Both the position numbers and the translations under genes were made by a program. Below, in pieces: positions 38,891-43,222 of a stretch of DNA of 43,222 bases. Location of the stretch: positions 1-43,222 of the forward strand of contig JALSIN010000419.1 of NCBI GenBank assembly GCA_026989935.1, in the 5' to 3' direction. This stretch comes from Polyangiaceae bacterium (GTDB lineage Bacteria > Myxococcota_A > Polyangia > Nannocystales > Nannocystaceae). The notes beneath the pieces were generated by a model that saw only the letters and a program-made list of their open reading frames with translations, was not told where the DNA came from and made no database searches. Each line of letters starts with the position of its first letter. Positions within the stretch are counted from its first letter, which is position 1.

Positions 38891-41320
38891 TTACGTCCCC
38901 GACCGGCGGCGATCGGCGGTAGCCGGTGCCGAGGGCTGCCCAGCCGCCGGGACCGCCTCCCCCGGCCCCGTCTCTGCGTCCCCTGGGGCAGGTGTTCCGG
39001 ACATGTCGCCTGCCGCGGGATAAAGCCCCGTTTCGACCAGTTCGGCGGGAAGCAGGTTGCTCGCCGGCCCGGCGGACGTCACCCAGAGCTGGTGGGCCGC
39101 CCGCGTGGCCGCGATGTGCAGCAGATGCCGCGCCTGGTCCTGCTCCGGGTAGTTGGCGGCCGAGACGTCCAAAAGAACCACGTAGTCGAATTCGAGCCCT
39201 TTGACCTGCCGTACGTCGGTGACGTCGATGCCCGGAGTGAACGAGAAGTCCTGATGCGCGACGCGACGCAGCTTCGGCACCTCCGCCACGCGAAGGGCCT
39301 GGAAGTAGAGGTCCGCCTGCTGTGGATAGCGAGCGATGAGCGCCACCGAGGCCGTGGGCTCGCGGGCCATGAGGTCCCGCAGGGCCTCTCCGAGATGGGC
39401 GACGCACTCGCCGGTGTCCCCGAACTCGAAGAAGGCCACCGGCGCGCCTTCCCGTGCCACGATGGCACCGTCTCCGTCGGCCAGCGGCCCCAGTACGTGG
39501 CGCGAAAACGCCATGATCGGGCGCGTCGATCGGTACGTGATCTCGAGCGGCTCGATCGCGGTGTGCGGCAGACCCGCTGCCTGCAGCAACTCCGGCCAGT
39601 CTCGAAAGTCATTGTCGAAGATCATCTTCTGGGCGCGGTCACCCGCGATCGTGACCGACTGGCCCTTACTTACGCAGTCCAGCAGCACACGAACCTCGAG
39701 AGCACACAGGTCCTGTGCCTCGTCGATGACCAGGTGCTCGTACTCGATCCGGCGCCCGCCCGCGAAGATCCCCCCAGACTGGCGCTGCAACAGCCGCAAG
39801 ATCACCACGTCGTCCTCCTCGTCCGGCAAGGCGGCGTCCGAAAGATCCCGTTCGTCGCCGGCGTCGATGGCTTCTGCCTTTCGCATACACCAGGCCACGA
39901 TTTTCTCGACATCCTTCGGCTCGAAGGCATCCGGCGCAGCTTGCTCGATCGCACCGCGGATCCGGTCGGGGTTCGTATTGAGTTCATAATAGTCCTCTGC
40001 CACGTCCGCGAAGGCACGCTCGGCCTCGGACAGCACGGTCTCGAGAGCCGTGCGGGCCGCAGCCGTCTCCGCCAGGCGGTGTGCGCCCGCCCGTAGGGAA
40101 CGGATCCGTCCCATCGGTGCACGCGGGTCCGATCGCCAGGCTTTCGCCGCGGCCTCCCCTACCCGCTCCTCCAGATCTTCGGCCACCGCCTCGTCCTTCT
40201 CGGCGACGAGACGCTCGATCATTTCGATCATGACGGGATGTTTCTTGAAACGCGCGACGACCTCGGGGGTCTGGGTGCTGCGGCCTTGTGGAAGCGGAAG
40301 ACGCAACCGCCGGAGGAGATCCCGCGTCCAGCGACGATAGGTCGTCACGCGCACCCCCTCCACCCCCAGGGACGGGAGCACATGCTTGATGTACTCGACC
40401 AGCGCGTCGTTGAAGACGACCACCATCATCTTGCTGGGTGCGAAGCGTCTCGGGTCCTGGTAGGCGAGGTAGGCGACACGGTGAAGCGCGACGGTCGTCT
40501 TGCCCGAGCCGGCCCCGCCCTGGATCAACACGATCCCGGACTCCGGCTGCGTGATGAGCTGAAACTGCCGGGCGTCGATGAGCGCGGTGATCTCTTGCAG
40601 GTGCTTGTCGGCGCGCGGCGCGTCGTCCTCGCCTCCGATCCCGAGCCGGTTGCGATCGTAACGAAGGGCCGCACCAGCCCCACCGGCCAGCGTGGGCTTT
40701 GCGTGCCCGACCGCCACCCGCCACATCCCGTCCCGGGTGCGCGCAAATGTCCCCTGGGGGCAGGCAATCCGACGCAACGCGCCTCCATGGATCGCCACCG
40801 ACCGGCGCACCTCGAGCCGTCCTTCGAGGACGCGGTCATCAAATGCTTCCTCGTACTCGTCCCCCTCCTCGTACCGGTAGTACAGTCGGCTGACCGGTGC
40901 GTTGCGCCAGTCCACCACGGACAACCCGGAGCCGTCGTCGAGGAGCGTGTGACGACCGATGAGGACGTCCCGCCGCCGCCCCGTGGCCGCGTCTTGCAGG
41001 CGCATGTGCCCGAAGTAGGGGTTTTTGGGATCGACCGGCACGCTACGGCCCTTGCCTCGCTTGGAGCGCAGCGACGCCACCTGGTGCATCTGCTCGACGA
41101 GGGATGCCACGTCCTCTTCCTTGGCCTCTGCGACCGCATCACGCAGTTCGATGAGCTGGGCGTCGAGGTTCCCAAGGACCTGCGATCCAGCCGCGGCTTC
41201 AGACGTAAGACGCGCCTGCAAGCGTTCGAGGATGGTCTCCTCCTCCTCGACGATGGCGCGAGCCTCGTCGGGCAGCTCGTCTCGGGAGGGCGAAGATGAG
41301 CTCGAAGACATGAGCCCCAT
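38891..41320 (-). CDS. HelD-like UvrD/Rep-family helicase
   Basis: An 809-residue superfamily 1 ATPase of the HelD type, which removes stalled RNA polymerase from DNA. The N-terminal 90 residues are a charged coiled coil (ARAIVEEEETILERLQARL, LIELRDAVAEAKEEDVASLVEQM), which in HelD enters the polymerase secondary channel. The ATPase motifs are Walker A IQGGAGSGKTTVALHRVAYLAYQ, Walker B HLVIDEAQDLCALEVRVLL, and later VRQVKGLEFDYVVLLDV and LLHIAATRAAHQLWVT. It is slightly longer than B. subtilis HelD (774 residues), with a Pro/Ala/Gly tail. ATG 41320 (MGLMSSS) or ATG 41311 may be the start. It lies downstream of an intrinsic terminator. Confidence 0.9.
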   Translation of the reverse strand: MGLMSSSSSSPSRDELPDEARAIVEEEETILERLQARLTSEAAAGSQVLGNLDAQLIELRDAVAEAKEEDVASLVEQMHQVASLRSKRGKGRSVPVDPKNPYFGHMRLQDAATGRRRDVLIGRHTLLDDGSGLSVVDWRNAPVSRLYYRYEEGDEYEEAFDDRVLEGRLEVRRSVAIHGGALRRIACPQGTFARTRDGMWRVAVGHAKPTLAGGAGAALRYDRNRLGIGGEDDAPRADKHLQEITALIDARQFQLITQPESGIVLIQGGAGSGKTTVALHRVAYLAYQDPRRFAPSKMMVVVFNDALVEYIKHVLPSLGVEGVRVTTYRRWTRDLLRRLRLPLPQGRSTQTPEVVARFKKHPVMIEMIERLVAEKDEAVAEDLEERVGEAAAKAWRSDPRAPMGRIRSLRAGAHRLAETAAARTALETVLSEAERAFADVAEDYYELNTNPDRIRGAIEQAAPDAFEPKDVEKIVAWCMRKAEAIDAGDERDLSDAALPDEEDDVVILRLLQRQSGGIFAGGRRIEYEHLVIDEAQDLCALEVRVLLDCVSKGQSVTIAGDRAQKMIFDNDFRDWPELLQAAGLPHTAIEPLEITYRSTRPIMAFSRHVLGPLADGDGAIVAREGAPVAFFEFGDTGECVAHLGEALRDLMAREPTASVALIARYPQQADLYFQALRVAEVPKLRRVAHQDFSFTPGIDVTDVRQVKGLEFDYVVLLDVSAANYPEQDQARHLLHIAATRAAHQLWVTSAGPASNLLPAELVETGLYPAAGDMSGTPAPGDAETGPGEAVPAAGQPSAPATADRRRSGT

Positions 41321-41347
41321 TCAGTAGCAGGCACGCGACCTGATGAA

Positions 41348-41386
41348 AAGACGCGCGCACGCCCTCTCGGAGCGTGCGCGCGTCTT
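41348..41386 (-). terminator. Intrinsic terminator of the VWA/MYXO-CTERM gene
   Basis: A perfect 15-bp inverted repeat (core GACGCGCGCACGC / GCGTGCGCGCGTC) with a 9-base loop. On the minus strand it is followed by CTTTTC, and it lies 38 bases after the stop of the VWA gene. It isolates that gene from the helicase gene downstream. Clearest terminator in the window. Confidence 0.85.
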
Positions 41387-41423
41387 GCTGCAGAGCGAAA
41401 GCCCCTGCGGTCCGTCGCGGCCG

Positions 41424-43222
41424 TTAGGCGCGGCGGCGGCGGCGGCCGAGACCGGCAAGCGCCAGCGTCAGCAGCGTCGCCCCGAGGCCCCGCGGCGTAT
41501 CGTCGGCGCGGCAGCCGCAGCCGTCGTCGTCCGAAGAGGCGCCAGCCGTGTCCGTGCCCCCCGTCGAGCCATCGGTCGCCGTCCCATCGGTGGCCGTAGC
41601 CGTGGCCGTGGCCGTGGCGCTCGCGGGGCCTGCGCTGGTGTCACCGCCGGTGCCCGTTCCGCTCGTGGCGGTCGTGGTGGCACCGCCGCTGCTCGCCCCA
41701 CCGGTCGTCGTGCCACCCCCACTGGTGGTCGCCGGCCCCGTACCGGCCGTGCCACCCGCGGTCCCGGCGGTGCCAGCCGTGCCGGACGCGCCGCCGCTCG
41801 TGGTGGTGCCGACCGGGTCCGGTTCGCCCGTCGTCGGCTCCGGGTTCGCCGAGCAGTCGTTGAACGCGCAGCACGGGTCGAAGGAGAGCCCCTCGATGAT
41901 GGTCTTGAGGGCGTCCTCGAGCTGCTGCTGCGTGCCCGCGTCGAAGGCGGGCGTCGAGCCGCCGGCGCAGTTGGGCACACCGGTGCCGCCCGAGCCCCAG
42001 CAGGCCATGCGGTCGAGGAGCGTCTGGCTCGGCGCGTCCCCGAAGCCGATGACGTAGGTCGTCACGCCCTCGTTGTAGGCGCTGGTCAGCTCCGCAGCGA
42101 CCTGCGAGTCCGTCGAGTAGCCGCTGTAGTCACCGTCCGTGATCAGGATGTTCACGAACACCGTGTTCGCGTCGATGGGATACAGCGCCGGCGGGTTCGC
42201 AATGTACGACTGCCGGTTGCTGTTCGCGAGCTGCAGCCCCAGGTGGGTGTACGTCCCCGAGCCCAGACAGCGCAGGTCGCCCGGCTGCTCGTCGCACGAC
42301 GGCATGTGGCTACGGGTCAGCTGATCGAACGTGTTGCCGAACTGGTTCAGGTCCGGCGGGCTCGTCTTGAAGGTCCAGGTGATCGGCGGACCGCTCCATG
42401 GATCCGTGCAGCCGGGCGCTTCACACGAGGTGTTCGGATCGAGAGCCCAGTCGAAGTTGTCCTTCATGCACGGCCCGTAGTCCACGAGCACCGTCTCCTC
42501 ACCGACGTTGTCGGGCACCTGGCCCTGCTTCGGCTGGTTGTGGCCGAACGCGATGAGGCCGAGGTGAACCAGGTCCTCGACGGGCTGCATGACGGTGCCC
42601 ACCTCGACGTCGAAGATCGAGTTGGCACCGGACAGGGCGTCGCGAGCCTGATCCCAGCCGGTCTGCCCCATGGGACCGGCCTGATTGCCCACGTTGAGCA
42701 TCGACGACGAGGCATCGAGCACGATCATGATCCGCGGCAGGCCGGAGGTACAGGTCGGGATGATGACGTTGTTCTTGATGTCCTCGACGACCTGCTTGAG
42801 CGAGTCGATGAGCTGCTGCGGGTTCCCGGCGTCGATGGCCTGCATGGTGCCGCCGGCCATGGCGATCTCGTCGGTGAACATCTGCCCCTGTGCATCGCCG
42901 AGCGCGACGACGTACGTGGGCACGTCCTTGTTGTTGTAGAGATCCGCCGCCGTGATCGCCGGGTTCTCGCTGGGCGGGTTGAGCTGCTGCACGCCGGTGG
43001 GGTTCGTCCACAGACCGTCGGTCATGAGCAACAGCGCATACAGGCGGTTCTTCGACGGGTCGTTCGGGTCGATGTCGTCCGGGTGGTCGGCCCGGGACTG
43101 GTCGATGAGCTGACTGGCGAAGTCGAGCGCGCCCTTCGTCCAGGTTCCGATACCCGAGCAGTTCTGCCCCTGGCACAGCGGCGCCGGCGTGCTGTTCAGC
43201 GAGTCGATGATGGCCTGGCCGT
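41424..43222 (-). CDS. Cell-surface VWA protein with MYXO-CTERM-like tail (5' end outside window)
   Basis: The visible 598 residues are the C-terminal part of a larger exported protein; the frame stays open to the right edge, so the track start at 43031 is not the real one. It holds the end of one von Willebrand A domain (LYALLLMTDGLW, DVPTYVVALGDAQGQMF) and a complete second one with the MIDAS motif RIMIVLDASSSMLNVGN, several cysteines, and VFVNILITDGDYSGYSTD and TYVIGFGDAPSQ. A long Thr/Gly/Ser spacer (GTAGTAGTAGGTAG, ATATATATA) follows. The end, GCGCRADDTPRGLGATLLTLALAGLGRRRRR, is a MYXO-CTERM-like sorting signal: Cys-containing motif, transmembrane helix, Arg cluster. It is probably surface displayed and anchored after processing. 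Confidence 0.9.
   Translation of the reverse strand, partial: GQAIIDSLNSTPAPLCQGQNCSGIGTWTKGALDFASQLIDQSRADHPDDIDPNDPSKNRLYALLLMTDGLWTNPTGVQQLNPPSENPAITAADLYNNKDVPTYVVALGDAQGQMFTDEIAMAGGTMQAIDAGNPQQLIDSLKQVVEDIKNNVIIPTCTSGLPRIMIVLDASSSMLNVGNQAGPMGQTGWDQARDALSGANSIFDVEVGTVMQPVEDLVHLGLIAFGHNQPKQGQVPDNVGEETVLVDYGPCMKDNFDWALDPNTSCEAPGCTDPWSGPPITWTFKTSPPDLNQFGNTFDQLTRSHMPSCDEQPGDLRCLGSGTYTHLGLQLANSNRQSYIANPPALYPIDANTVFVNILITDGDYSGYSTDSQVAAELTSAYNEGVTTYVIGFGDAPSQTLLDRMACWGSGGTGVPNCAGGSTPAFDAGTQQQLEDALKTIIEGLSFDPCCAFNDCSANPEPTTGEPDPVGTTTSGGASGTAGTAGTAGGTAGTGPATTSGGGTTTGGASSGGATTTATSGTGTGGDTSAGPASATATATATATDGTATDGSTGGTDTAGASSDDDGCGCRADDTPRGLGATLLTLALAGLGRRRRRA

Noticed and set aside
41548-42057. 169-residue Val/Pro/Ala-rich plus-strand ORF
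   Set aside because: Reverse complement of the Thr/Gly spacer and the end of the second VWA domain of the minus-strand gene.

Overview
The window is G+C-rich DNA (roughly 70% by eye) with the strongly biased third codon positions that create long antisense shadow ORFs. The gene content points to a myxobacterium (phylum Myxococcota), most likely near the Nannocystaceae. Signs are a MYXO-CTERM-like tail (Gly/Cys-rich motif, hydrophobic helix, Arg run), several lipoproteins with Ser/Thr/Gly-rich spacers after the lipobox cysteine, an AgmX/PglI-like C-terminal domain, and a GGMATRF-type uridylyltransferase. Taxonomy is inference; no rRNA is present. No tRNA, CRISPR array, insertion sequence or prophage was recognised.

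Layout. 126-1351: a compact DNA methyltransferase plus PD-(D/E)XK nuclease pair, visibly poorer in G+C than its surroundings and probably acquired. 1530-5934: J-domain protein, PilZ protein and RNase E/G on the minus strand (the last with an in-frame amber codon), then a UDP-sugar pyrophosphorylase and a small unknown protein on the plus strand. 5976-6859: a two-gene YeeE/YedE-type sulfur-compound transporter. 7082-14502: an iron-acquisition island with an imelysin-like lipoprotein, a single ORF joining a membrane di-iron hydroxylase to a FecA-like TonB-dependent receptor, two small unknown proteins and a DUF4856 lipoprotein; Fur-box-like palindromes lie at both main promoters. 14522-20612: EVE-domain protein, a VIT/VWA secreted protein, a possible caspase-fold protein and two surface lipoproteins. 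20831-27869: unknown membrane protein, membrane-thioredoxin fusion, helical-repeat protein, type III pantothenate kinase (coaX) and a DUF2254 membrane protein. 27915-32082: Tat-exported PhoD-like phosphatase, small TPR-like protein, receiver-only response regulator, aldehyde dehydrogenase. 32381-36192: a tight trio of MptE-like/Maf protein, SGNH hydrolase and lipoprotein methyltransferase, perhaps for surface glycan modification. 36270-43222: gyrA, a HelD-like helicase, and a 5'-truncated VWA/MYXO-CTERM protein behind a clear intrinsic terminator.

A genome-level feature stands out: most genes at the head of a transcription unit have a TANNNT hexamer only 6-11 bases before the start codon and no Shine-Dalgarno sequence. 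That is the signature of leaderless or nearly leaderless mRNA, and I used it to refine several starts. The most unusual objects are the hydroxylase/TonB-receptor fusion in the iron island, the amber codon inside an otherwise intact RNase E/G gene, and the apparently exported SAM methyltransferase.
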